DNA from: Rhizobium sp. G21
GTDB taxonomy: Bacteria > Pseudomonadota > Alphaproteobacteria > Rhizobiales > Rhizobiaceae
Assembly (NCBI RefSeq): GCF_014158035.1
Contig: NZ_JACFXW010000001.1
Span: forward strand, 1,426,001 to 1,490,000
Direction: 5' to 3'
DNA: 64,000 bases
The notes beneath the pieces were generated by a model. That model saw nothing but the letters and a program-made list of their open reading frames with translations, searched no databases and had not been told where the DNA came from. Of the stretch, positions 1-8,302 are shown one piece after another. The translations under genes were made by a program, and so were the position numbers. How positions within the stretch are numbered: the stretch's first letter is position 1; the number at the start of each line of letters is the position of its first letter.

Positions 1-180
1 GTTTTCTGTTCCGGTTGCGACAGATGCACGCCGCTGACGGGGGCGAGCTTCCCTGTCGGCAACCAAGGCTTTCATGCGCGATCAATCATTCACGACAGTC
101 ATAAAACTATCACGCTTCACAAAGGAAATATTCAATAATTTCATACAGCTTGTGCACGACTTCAATTGCTGGAGCCGCGC
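1..180. other. left-edge intergenic region
   Basis: No supported gene. The right part is AT-rich and probably carries the promoter of the downstream EAL-CBS-GGDEF gene, but I cannot point to a convincing -35/-10 pair. A short open frame runs off the left edge on the minus strand from an ATG near 75. It has too few codons and no clear ribosome binding site, so it is not called. Confidence 0.5.
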
Positions 181-1992
181 ATGGCCGCCTTGACCAAAGA
201 AATTTCCGCGTTTCCGCATACCTATGCGGGCGAAAAACTGTTATCCATTGCGAAACTCGTGCTCGACCCGGCTTTCCAGCCCGTTGTCGAAACCGCCACC
301 GGCGCCGTCTTCGGCTATGAATCCCTGATGCGCGGCCATGATCAGATGGGCTTTTCCTCGCCCCTCGACCTCATCGATCGCATGGCCGAGATCGGGCAAT
401 TGAGCGCGCTCGACCAGATGATGGCGGGACGCGCTCTGGCGAAATTCTCAACTTTGCCCGATTTCCGCTCCTCGACGCTGTTCATCAATCTCGATTTCCG
501 GCTGATCGCCGAGAGCGCGCCGATGCTGGACGCGCTGGTCCGTCATTTGAAGACGCATATGGTGCCGCCCTCGTCGATCTGCTTCGAACTCTCCGAACGC
601 TTCGACAATACGACATCGCCGGAATTCGGGCCGTTGATGGCGCGGCTGCGGCGCTCCGGCTTCAAGGTCGCGATCGACGACTTCGGCGTCGGCCGCGGCG
701 AATATAAACTGCTCGCCGATTATCCGATCGACTACCTGAAGATCGACCAATATTTCATCCGCGATATCGGCGACAGCGCAAAGAAGCAGCATCTGGTGCG
801 CAACATCGTCGGCATGGCCCACACGCTCGGCATCAGGGTCATCGCCGAGGGGGTCGAGACCGAGGAAGAGTTTCTTTCCTGCCGGGAATTCGGGGTGGAT
901 ATGGTGCAGGGCTATTACATCGCGCGTCCCTCGGTGAACGTGGACGACCAGAAGCGCAACTATCCGCATCTGCGCGACAAATCGAAAAATCGCGCCGCCG
1001 GCCGTTCGCTCGACGAATTGCTGATCCGCAAGCAGGTCGAAGCCATTCCGAGCGTCTATGAAAACGACTCGGTCGAAACGGTTTTCGAAATGTTCCGGCA
1101 AAATCCGGACCAGAGCTATTTTCCTGTGTTGAACGTCAACAACGAGCCGCGCGGCATCATCCAGGAAAAGGAATTGAAGGAGTATATCTACCATCCCTTC
1201 GGTCGCGACCTGCTCAAGAACCGCGACTATCTGCGTTCGATCTCCTATTTCGCCAAAGCTGCGCCGATCGTCAGTCTCGATTCCGGCACCGACGATCTGG
1301 TCACCGCCTTCGCCAATATGGAAGGCTGCCACTGCGTGCTGCTGACCGAGAACATGCGTTATTCCGGGGCAATCTCGGCGGCGTCGCTGATCAAGATTCT
1401 CAACGAGAAGCAGCTCAAGACCGCGCAGGACCAGAACCCGCTCACCGGCCTGCCCGGCAATCTCGCCATTCTCGATTTCCTGCGCCACACCTCCAAGGAC
1501 GGCGACGAGCGGCGCTATTACTGCTATTGCGACTTCGACAATTTCAAGCCGTTCAACGATCGTTACGGCTTCCATGCCGGCGACCACGCGATCTCGTTGT
1601 TCGCCGCGCTGATGCGCCGCTACTTCTTTCACGAGAGCGAGTTCATCGGCCATGTCGGCGGCGACGACTTCTTCATCGGGCTCACCGGCTACACCGAAGA
1701 AGAGATGATCCACCCGCTCGGCCGTCTGCTGAACGACTTCGCCTCGGAAGTCGCCGATCTCTATTCGGAGGAAGAGCGCGGCCGGGGTTACATCATGGGC
1801 CACGATCGCCAGGGCGTCGAGCGCAAGATCGGGCTGATGCGTTGCTCGATCGGCGTCTTGGAAATCCCCGAAGGCGCCGTGATCAGCGACATCGACCGGA
1901 TCAGCGCCGAGATCGCCCATGTCAAGGCGGGCGCCAAGATCAGCGACACCGGACTGTGCATCGCTCGCCTCGGCGAAATCGAGCGGGCGTGA
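181..1992 (+). CDS. EAL-CBS-GGDEF cyclic-di-GMP signalling protein
   Basis: Predicted cytoplasmic c-di-GMP enzyme of about 603 residues. An N-terminal EAL domain (about 30-260) keeps the phosphodiesterase residues: ESL in place of EAL, FINLD, FELSE, IDDFG, LKIDQ and AEGVE. Two CBS-type segments follow (about 285-420). A C-terminal GGDEF domain has the signature GGDDF and no RxxD inhibitory site five residues upstream of it. The domain order EAL-CBS-GGDEF is a known family arrangement in which CBS modules are thought to sense nucleotides. Phosphodiesterase activity looks likely; cyclase activity is uncertain because of the altered signature. I prefer ATG 181; a TTG at 166 would add five residues. 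No transmembrane segment is visible. Confidence 0.9.
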   Translation: MAALTKEISAFPHTYAGEKLLSIAKLVLDPAFQPVVETATGAVFGYESLMRGHDQMGFSSPLDLIDRMAEIGQLSALDQMMAGRALAKFSTLPDFRSSTLFINLDFRLIAESAPMLDALVRHLKTHMVPPSSICFELSERFDNTTSPEFGPLMARLRRSGFKVAIDDFGVGRGEYKLLADYPIDYLKIDQYFIRDIGDSAKKQHLVRNIVGMAHTLGIRVIAEGVETEEEFLSCREFGVDMVQGYYIARPSVNVDDQKRNYPHLRDKSKNRAAGRSLDELLIRKQVEAIPSVYENDSVETVFEMFRQNPDQSYFPVLNVNNEPRGIIQEKELKEYIYHPFGRDLLKNRDYLRSISYFAKAAPIVSLDSGTDDLVTAFANMEGCHCVLLTENMRYSGAISAASLIKILNEKQLKTAQDQNPLTGLPGNLAILDFLRHTSKDGDERRYYCYCDFDNFKPFNDRYGFHAGDHAISLFAALMRRYFFHESEFIGHVGGDDFFIGLTGYTEEEMIHPLGRLLNDFASEVADLYSEEERGRGYIMGHDRQGVERKIGLMRCSIGVLEIPEGAVISDIDRISAEIAHVKAGAKISDTGLCIARLGEIERA

Positions 1993-2050
1993 ACCGACTT
2001 TCCCCAACAGGCGTTCTCCGGTAACACTCGCCGAAACACGGAGAACGCCG

Positions 2051-3054
2051 ATGACCGCTTCCCTGCCCGCCTCCATGCGCTATGTCGACCTGCCCGCGCC
2101 CGGCGCGCCCGAGGCCATGACGATCGCCGAAGGCCCCTGCCCCAGCTGCGCGACGGCGAGATCTTGATCCGCGTCGAAGCCGCCGGGGTCAACCGTCCGG
2201 ATGTCGCCCAGCGGCAGGGAACCTATCCGCCTCCTCCGGGAGCAAGCCCGGTGCTGGGACTGGAAGTCGCCGGCGAGGTGGCGGCAATCGGCCCCGGCGT
2301 CAGCGACTACTCCGTCGGCAATAAGGTGACCGCGCTCGCCAATGGCGGCGGCTATGCGCAGTATTGCGCCGTACCGGCAACGCAGGCGCTGGCCTGGCCG
2401 CAAGGCTATGACGCGATCCGCGCCGCGGCGCTGCCGGAGACCTTTTTCACCGTCTGGGCGAACCTGTTCGTGATGGCAGGCTTGAAAGCGGGCGAAAGCG
2501 CGCTCATCCATGGCGGCTCTTCCGGCATCGGCACCACCGCGATCCAACTCGCCTCCGCGCTCGGCGCCAAGGTCTTCGTAACGGTGGGATCGGAAGACAA
2601 GGCCGAGGCCTGCGTGAAGCTCGGCGCCATCAGGGCCATCAACTACAAAAGCGAAGACTTCGCCGAGGTCATCCGCGAGGAGACCGGCAAGGCCGGCGTC
2701 GACGTGATCCTCGACATGATCGGCGCAGCCTATTTCGACAAGAACCTGCAATGCCTCGCCAAGGACGGCCGCCTTTCGATCATCGCCTTTCTCGGCGGCG
2801 CAGTGGCGGAGAAGGCCAATCTGAGCCCGATCATGATCAAGCGCCTGCGGGTGATGGGTTCGACCATGCGTCCGCGCACGGCGGCGGAAAAAGCGGAGAT
2901 TCGCGATCAGTTGCAGGCCCGCGTCTGGCCGCTGCTCGAAGCCGGCAAGGCCGCGCCCGTGATCCATGAGGTCTTCGACTTCGCCCGGGTCGTGGAGGCG
3001 CATCGGCTGATGGAGTCGAGCGCCCATATCGGCAAGATCATGCTGAAGATGTGA
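2051..3054 (+). CDS. NAD(P)H:quinone oxidoreductase, zinc-independent MDR family (frameshifted as sequenced)
   Basis: QOR/PIG3-type medium-chain dehydrogenase that would reduce quinones with NADPH. The main body shows [25 protein letters not shown] and the nucleotide-binding [14 protein letters not shown]. The natural start is ATG 2051 ([15 protein letters not shown]), but that frame stops at about 2167. The body continues in the next frame from about 2140, where [15 protein letters not shown] completes the family N-terminus. One missing C in the run at 2133-2136 explains the shift. Without repair the only start is an implausible internal TTG at 2164. Downstream is a separate HAD gene about 100 bases away. 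Confidence 0.85.
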
Positions 3055-3160
3055 TTGGGCAGCGAATGACCCTACAAGGCAGCCATGCGCGGCCACGCAT
3101 TGCCTGACAGAGGCCAATCATGTAGGCGGAGCCTATCCCGATCCAACACAGAGACCCCAA

Positions 3161-3850
3161 ATGTCCGGCTTCGACCTCATCCTGTTTGACTGCGACGGCG
3201 TGCTCGTCGATTCCGAAATCATCGCGGCGGAAGTCGAGTCCAAGCTGCTGCGCGACAACGGCTTCGAGATCACCGCCGAGGAGATGTGCATCCGGTTTGC
3301 CGGCCTGGACTGGAAGAACATTCTGTTGACCGTCGAGAAGGAGGCGGAATTGCCGTTGTCGGCCGCGCTGATCGACAAGTCGGAAGCGCTGCTCGACCGC
3401 GCGCTGTCGATCCGCGTCAAGATGATCGACGGCGTGCGCACGGCGCTGTCGCGGCTGACCGAGCAGCGTTGCATCTGCTCGAATTCCTCGTCCAAGCGGC
3501 TCGACATGATGCTGACCAAGGTCGGGTTGAAGCCCTATTTCGAGGGCCATGTCTATTCGGCCAAGGATCTCGGCCCCGACCGCACCAAGCCGAAGCCCGA
3601 TATCTATCTGCATGGCGCCAAGCAGTTCAACGCCGATCCGGCGCGCTGCCTGGTGATCGAGGATTCGGTGCATGGCGTGCATGCGGCGCGCGCCGCCGGC
3701 ATGCGGGTGATCGGCTTCACCGGCGGCTCGCACACCTATCCCACCCATGCCGACCGGCTGACCGACGCCGGCGCCGAGACGGTGATCAGCCGCATGACGG
3801 AACTGCCGCAGATGGTGGATGCGCTGAAGAGCTGGTCGGAACTGGCGTGA
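3161..3850 (+). CDS. HAD-superfamily hydrolase, phosphoglycolate phosphatase / beta-PGM-like
   Basis: 229-residue HAD hydrolase of subfamily IA with a helical cap inserted after motif I. Motif I is DCDGVLVDSE near residue 9, with the nucleophile Asp and acid/base Asp. Motif II is CSNSSS, motif III is the Lys in KPKPDIYL, and motif IV is VIEDSVHG. The family removes phosphate from small sugar phosphates or moves it within them; the substrate cannot be read from sequence. The start ATG 3161 places motif I at the usual distance from the N-terminus. It is followed by a palindromic repeat. Confidence 0.88.
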   Translation: MSGFDLILFDCDGVLVDSEIIAAEVESKLLRDNGFEITAEEMCIRFAGLDWKNILLTVEKEAELPLSAALIDKSEALLDRALSIRVKMIDGVRTALSRLTEQRCICSNSSSKRLDMMLTKVGLKPYFEGHVYSAKDLGPDRTKPKPDIYLHGAKQFNADPARCLVIEDSVHGVHAARAAGMRVIGFTGGSHTYPTHADRLTDAGAETVISRMTELPQMVDALKSWSELA

Positions 3851-3920
3851 TATCGAGGGCGGCGTCTGTCGCCGCTCGTTTGGCTATTGCGGTCCTCTTT
3901 TGAGTTGACAGGCGTGCGCC

Positions 3921-4046
3921 GCCCCTCATCCGGCTGCCGGGACCTTTCCCGCAATGCGGGGCGAAGGCGGATGGAGCGGCGACATTGCCGCAATCGCCCT
4001 TCTCCCCGTTCTACGGAGAGAAGGTGGCGGCAGCCGGATGAGGGGC
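3921..4046. repeat. palindromic intergenic repeat (rhizobial RPE/RIME-like)
   Basis: A 19-base arm GCCCCTCATCCGGCTGCCG at 3921-3939 is repeated exactly in inverse orientation at 4028-4046. Between the arms lie GC-rich sub-palindromes, including a TCTCC/GGAGA hairpin near 4007-4022. The arrangement and the CCCCTCATCCGGCTGCCGG core resemble palindromic elements spread through Rhizobiaceae and Brucellaceae genomes. It sits between two convergent genes and may also act as a terminator. It contains no ORF. Confidence 0.8.
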
Positions 4047-4104
4047 AAGCCGCGACATGTCATGTGTCAAAGCGCAGGGCGACCAAAGTCGCCACCCCCA
4101 AATC

Positions 4105-4695
4105 TCACTTCGTGTTATACGGACCTTCGTCGATGCCTGCGAACAAGCGGGTTAGGCCGGTAGCGCCCTGGCTCAGGATCACATCTTCCTTGGTGAACAG
4201 GAATTGGGTGGCGCCGAGATTGTCGGGCACGGTGACCGGGAACTTGGTCAGCTCCGAATAGAGTGTGGCGTCGCCGTCGGTGGCGGCCACGCGGATCGGC
4301 AGCGTATAGGTTCCCGCCTTGCCGGCCGGACCGGGAATGATGCGGCCCTGGACGACGACCGTCATCTTGAGGCCCTGATCGGTCTGGAAGCACTGGCGCG
4401 TGGTGCGCTCGAGCGTCGCCTGGAACACCAGCTTGCTCGGATCGGCCGTGCCGTCAGCGCCCTTCTTGACGCCGCCCTGATACTGGCGGAACACGGCCGT
4501 GCCTTCGCGCAGATAGATCTGCGGGCACTGCCCCTGCACGACCACTGGGTTCTGCGTAGCGTTGGCCGGCGCGGGCTCGGCTTTCACGACCTGCTTGAAG
4601 CCGCGATTGCTGTCGGGATAGGACGGAGCCGTGCAGCTCGCCAGAGCCGCGAGAGCGGCGAAGGAAGAGATAAGTCCGAGAAGTCTCCGAGACAC
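4105..4695 (-). CDS. predicted lipoprotein, conserved hypothetical
   Basis: 196 residues. A basic N-terminus (MSRR) and a hydrophobic stretch end in the lipobox LASC, with the lipidated Cys at about residue 21. The mature part begins TAPSYPDSNRG and is otherwise a soluble beta-rich domain with no catalytic motif that I recognise. I expect it to be anchored in the outer membrane or inner-membrane periplasmic face. It is transcribed away from thrC and is convergent with the HAD gene. Confidence 0.75.
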   Translation of the reverse strand: MSRRLLGLISSFAALAALASCTAPSYPDSNRGFKQVVKAEPAPANATQNPVVVQGQCPQIYLREGTAVFRQYQGGVKKGADGTADPSKLVFQATLERTTRQCFQTDQGLKMTVVVQGRIIPGPAGKAGTYTLPIRVAATDGDATLYSELTKFPVTVPDNLGATQFLFTKEDVILSQGATGLTRLFAGIDEGPYNTK

Positions 4696-4940
4696 GTGCT
4701 ACGCCCCACCCTGATGTGACCACGCCGCGCGAGGCGGACGATTCACCACTGTTTTCTTTCTCTTTCGGACCTTTTCATGGCCCGGCGATGTGGTCTATAC
4801 CAGCGCCCAAACAAAAAATCGATTGGCCGGAATAAAGATTCAGCCATTTTCCGGGGCTTTCCGGACGCAAAATGGACAATCGCGCGGGCCCCGCGCTGAT
4901 AGGTTTCACCCGGCTCAAGCGACATCAGGAGAGGCAGCAC

Positions 4941-6337
4941 GTGCGCTATATTTCCACCCGGGGCGAAGCCCCAAGCTCGGTTTCTCGGACGCCCTGTTGA
5001 CGGGCCTGGCGCGTGACGGCGGCCTCTACATTCCCGAGGAATGGCCGCGTTTCTCCAAGAAGGAGATCCGCTCCTGGCGCGGCCTCTCTTATCAGGATAT
5101 CGCTTTCAAGGTGCTGGCTCCGTTCGTCGGCGGCGAGATCGACGACGCCGATCTCAAGCGCATGATCGACGAGGCCTATGCGACCTTCAAGCATCCGGCG
5201 GTGACGCCGCTGGTGCAGTCGGGCGCCAACGCCTTCATCCTCGAACTGTTCCACGGCACGACGCTCGCCTTCAAGGACGTGGCGATGCAGTTGCTGGGGC
5301 GTCTGATGGATCATGCGCTGGCCGCCCGCGGCGAACGCGCCACCATCGTCGGCGCGACGTCGGGCGACACCGGCGGCGCGGCGATCGACGCCTTCGGCGG
5401 CCGCGACCGCACCGACATCTTCATTCTCTTCCCGCATGGCAAGGTCTCGCCGGTGCAGCAGCGCCAGATGACCACCACCTCGCACGCCAATGTCTACGCC
5501 ATCGCCGTGCAGGGCGATTTCGACGACTGCCAGAATCTCGTCAAGGCGATGTTCAACGACATCAAGTTCCGCGATTCCATGGCGCTGGCCGGCGTCAATT
5601 CGATCAACTGGGCCCGCATCATGGCCCAGATCGTCTATTACTTCACCAGCGCCGTCGCGCTCGGCGGACCGGACCGCAAGATCTCGTTCACGGTGCCGAC
5701 CGGCAATTTCGGCGACATCTTCGCGGGCTACGCCGCCAAGCGCATGGGCCTGCCGGTGGGCAAGCTCGTGATCGCCACCAACGACAACGACATCCTCGCC
5801 CGCACGCTGAAGACGGGCCGCTACGAGATGAAGGGCGTGAAGGCGACCACCTCGCCGTCGATGGACATCCAGATCTCTTCCAACTTCGAGCGACTGCTGT
5901 TCGAGGCCTATGGCCGCAAGCCCGAAAAGGTTCGCCGCGCCATGGACAACCTCAAGCAATCCGGCGCCTTCGAGATCGAAGCCGAGGCGCTCGCCTTCAT
6001 CCGCAAGGACTTCAAGGCCGGCCGCGCCACCGAAAAACAGGTGGCCGAAACAATCAAAAATCATCTTTCGGAAACCGGCTATCTGCTCGATCCCCATACC
6101 GCGATCGGCGTGCATGTGGCGGCGAAACACGAGAAATCCAACGCTCCGATGGTGACTCTGGCCACCGCGCATCCGGCAAAATTCCCCTTGGCGGTCGAAA
6201 CCGCTTGCGGTATTAATCCCGCGCTGCCATCGTGGCTTGCAGGTCTGATGCAAAGGGAGGAGCGCTTCGAAGTGCTTAATGCGGACATCGAGACGGTGGA
6301 GAATTTCATCGCCAAACATGCCCGGATCAGGTCCTGA
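4941..6337 (+). CDS. thrC: threonine synthase (frameshifted near the 5' end as sequenced)
   Basis: PLP enzyme converting O-phosphohomoserine to threonine. The body shows the family Lys motif TTLAFKDVAMQLL, GATSGDTGGAA, the phosphate-binding PTGNFGDIFAGY and the C-terminal HPAKFP. The true N-terminus is VRYISTRGEAP from GTG 4941, with AGGAGA nine bases upstream. That frame departs after codon 11. The rest (KLGFSDALLTGLARDGGLY) is in the next frame, so one C is missing from the CCCC run at 4969-4972. Reading further upstream in the body frame gives an unrelated leader. The following M16 protease gene begins 23 bases later, a common rhizobial arrangement. thrB lies elsewhere in this window. Confidence 0.93.
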
Positions 6338-6360
6338 CCGAGGCGACTTGAATATTGGTC

Positions 6361-7662
6361 ATGAAAGTTGAGTCCACCAGACTTCCTTCGGGATTGACTG
6401 TCGTTACCGAGGATATGCCGCATCTGGAGAGCGCTGCTCTCGGCGTGTGGGTGAAGTCGGGTTCGCGTAACGAAGCCGCCGATGAACACGGCATCGCCCA
6501 TCTTCTCGAACACATGGCCTTCAAGGGCACGGCGCGCCGGACGGCGCGCCAGATCGCCGAGGAGATCGAGAATGTGGGCGGCGAAGTGAACGCCGCGACA
6601 TCCACCGAATCCACATCCTATTACGCGCGCGTGCTGAAGAACGACGTGCCGCTGGCGGTCGACATCCTCGCCGACATCCTGACGGAATCGGCTTTCGAGG
6701 AGGAAGAACTCGAGCGCGAGAAGAACGTCATCCTGCAGGAAATCGGCGCGGCCAACGACACGCCCGACGACGTGATCTTCGACAAGTTTTCCGAGCGCGC
6801 CTATTTCGGGCAGACGATCGGCCGACCGATCCTCGGCACGTCCGAAACGGTGATGACGTTTACGCCGGACCAGATCCGCCGCTATCTTTCCCGCAATTAT
6901 GTCGCCGACCGCATGTTCGTCGTCGGCGCCGGCGCGATCAAGCACGACGAATTCGTCGAGCAGGTGGCGCGCCGCTTCTCGTCGCTGCCGACGACGCCGT
7001 CGGCGCCGATCATCATGGATCCCGCCCGCTATATCGGCGGCGACATCCGCGAAGATCGCGACCTCATGGACGCGCAGGTACTGTTCGGCTTCGAAGGCAA
7101 GGCCTATCACGCCCGCGATTTCTACTGTTCGCAGATCCTCGCCAATGTGCTGGGCGGCGGCATGTCGTCGCGCCTTTTCCAGGAAGTGCGCGAACATCGC
7201 GGCCTGTGCTACTCGATCTACGCCTTCCATTGGGGTTTTTCGGACACCGGCATTTTCGGCGTGCACGCCGCGACCGGCGGCGAGAACCTGCCCGAACTGA
7301 TGCCGGTGGTGATCGAGGAGCTGCGTCGCGCCTCCGAGAAGATCAATCAGGACGAAATCGATCGCGCGCGCGCCCAGATCCGCGCCCAACTGCTGATGGG
7401 CCAGGAAAGCCCTGCCGCGCGCGCCGGCCAGATCGCCCGACAGATCATGCTCTATGGTCGGCCGATCCCGAACGAAGAACTGATGCAGCGGCTGAACGAC
7501 ATCACCACGGATCGCCTGACCGATCTCGCCGGCCGGCTGTTCTTCGACACCACGCCCACCCTGTCCGCCATCGGTCCGGTGGAGCAACTCGCGCCGATGG
7601 AAGACATCCTGCAGGCGCTCGGCAGCTCACGGGCTCCGGAACACAAGTCCGCCGCCGAATAG
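6361..7662 (+). CDS. M16 family zinc metallopeptidase (mitochondrial processing peptidase beta-like)
   Basis: About 433 residues in a two-domain pitrilysin/MPP fold. The inverted zinc motif HLLEH is at about residues 47-51, with the downstream Glu in EREKNVILQEI as third ligand. The C-terminal half carries GGGMSSRLFQEVREHRGLCYSIYAF, quoted only to GGGMSSRLFQEV as the diagnostic core, typical of the substrate-clamping domain. ATG 6361 (MKVESTRLPSGL) matches the family start; a TTG six bases earlier is less likely. It is likely co-transcribed with thrC. The cellular substrate of bacterial members is not established. Confidence 0.92.
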   Translation: MKVESTRLPSGLTVVTEDMPHLESAALGVWVKSGSRNEAADEHGIAHLLEHMAFKGTARRTARQIAEEIENVGGEVNAATSTESTSYYARVLKNDVPLAVDILADILTESAFEEEELEREKNVILQEIGAANDTPDDVIFDKFSERAYFGQTIGRPILGTSETVMTFTPDQIRRYLSRNYVADRMFVVGAGAIKHDEFVEQVARRFSSLPTTPSAPIIMDPARYIGGDIREDRDLMDAQVLFGFEGKAYHARDFYCSQILANVLGGGMSSRLFQEVREHRGLCYSIYAFHWGFSDTGIFGVHAATGGENLPELMPVVIEELRRASEKINQDEIDRARAQIRAQLLMGQESPAARAGQIARQIMLYGRPIPNEELMQRLNDITTDRLTDLAGRLFFDTTPTLSAIGPVEQLAPMEDILQALGSSRAPEHKSAAE

Positions 7663-7691
7663 CGGCGGGCTGCTTCCGGAGCGCGCGTCGC

Positions 7692-8302
7692 ATGGCAAGA
7701 TCAGTGTTCGGCTTCTTGTCGCGGCAGGGCTCGGGGAGGAGATTTCCGGTCCCGACCACTACCTACGGCTTCCGCGCAACAGCGACTACAAGGCCTGGCG
7801 CAAATTGCGCAGCGAAAGCCGGGCCTTTCTCGAGAAATGGGAGCCGGCCTGGGACCCGGACGCGCTGACGGAAGGATCGTTCCGGACACGGGTGATCCGC
7901 GCCAACCAGGAATTCGCCTCCGGCGTGGCCGTGCCGCTCCTGCTTTTCCACCGCGACACCGAAGAATTGCTGGGCGGCGTCACCATCGGCCATATCCGCC
8001 GAGGCGCCTCTCAAAGCTGCATGATCGGCTACTGGATGGGCGAGAAACATGCGGGCAAAGGCCATATGAGCCAGGCGATCGGCCCGGTCATCAGCTATAT
8101 CTTCATTCGCATGAACTTGCACCGCATCGAGGCAGCCTGTATTCCAGACAATGATCGCTCCATCCGCCTACTTGAAAAAGCCGGATTTGAGCGCGAAGGC
8201 TATATGAAGTCGTATTTGAAAATTCGGGGCGAATGGCGTGACCACCTTCTCTACGCGCTCGTCCCCAATAAAAACAACAGGTACGGGGCGTTAGGCATTT
8301 GA
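7692..8302 (+). CDS. GNAT acetyltransferase, RimJ/RimL-like (frameshifted as sequenced)
   Basis: Ribosomal-protein-alanine acetyltransferase-like GNAT. The start ATG 7692 reads MARSVFGFLSRQGSG, then the frame shifts at the GGGG run 7733-7736. With one more G it continues EEISGPDHYLRLPRNSDY and joins the visible body (WRKLRSESRAFLEKWEPAW). The acetyl-CoA region is GYWMGEKHAGKGHMSQA and the late motif is RLLEKAGFEREG. It lies 29 bases after the M16 protease gene and overlaps the next gene's TTG by four bases, so it is probably part of one transcript with thrC. Confidence 0.85.

Noticed and set aside
1..75. Possible 5' part of a minus-strand gene running off the left edge
   Set aside because: Only about 25 codons, Arg-rich, no ribosome binding site or motif; cannot be supported.
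448..2076. Long minus-strand open frame opposite the EAL-CBS-GGDEF gene
   Set aside because: Shadow frame: repeated VGEI/ADV-type composition, no motif, no ribosome site.
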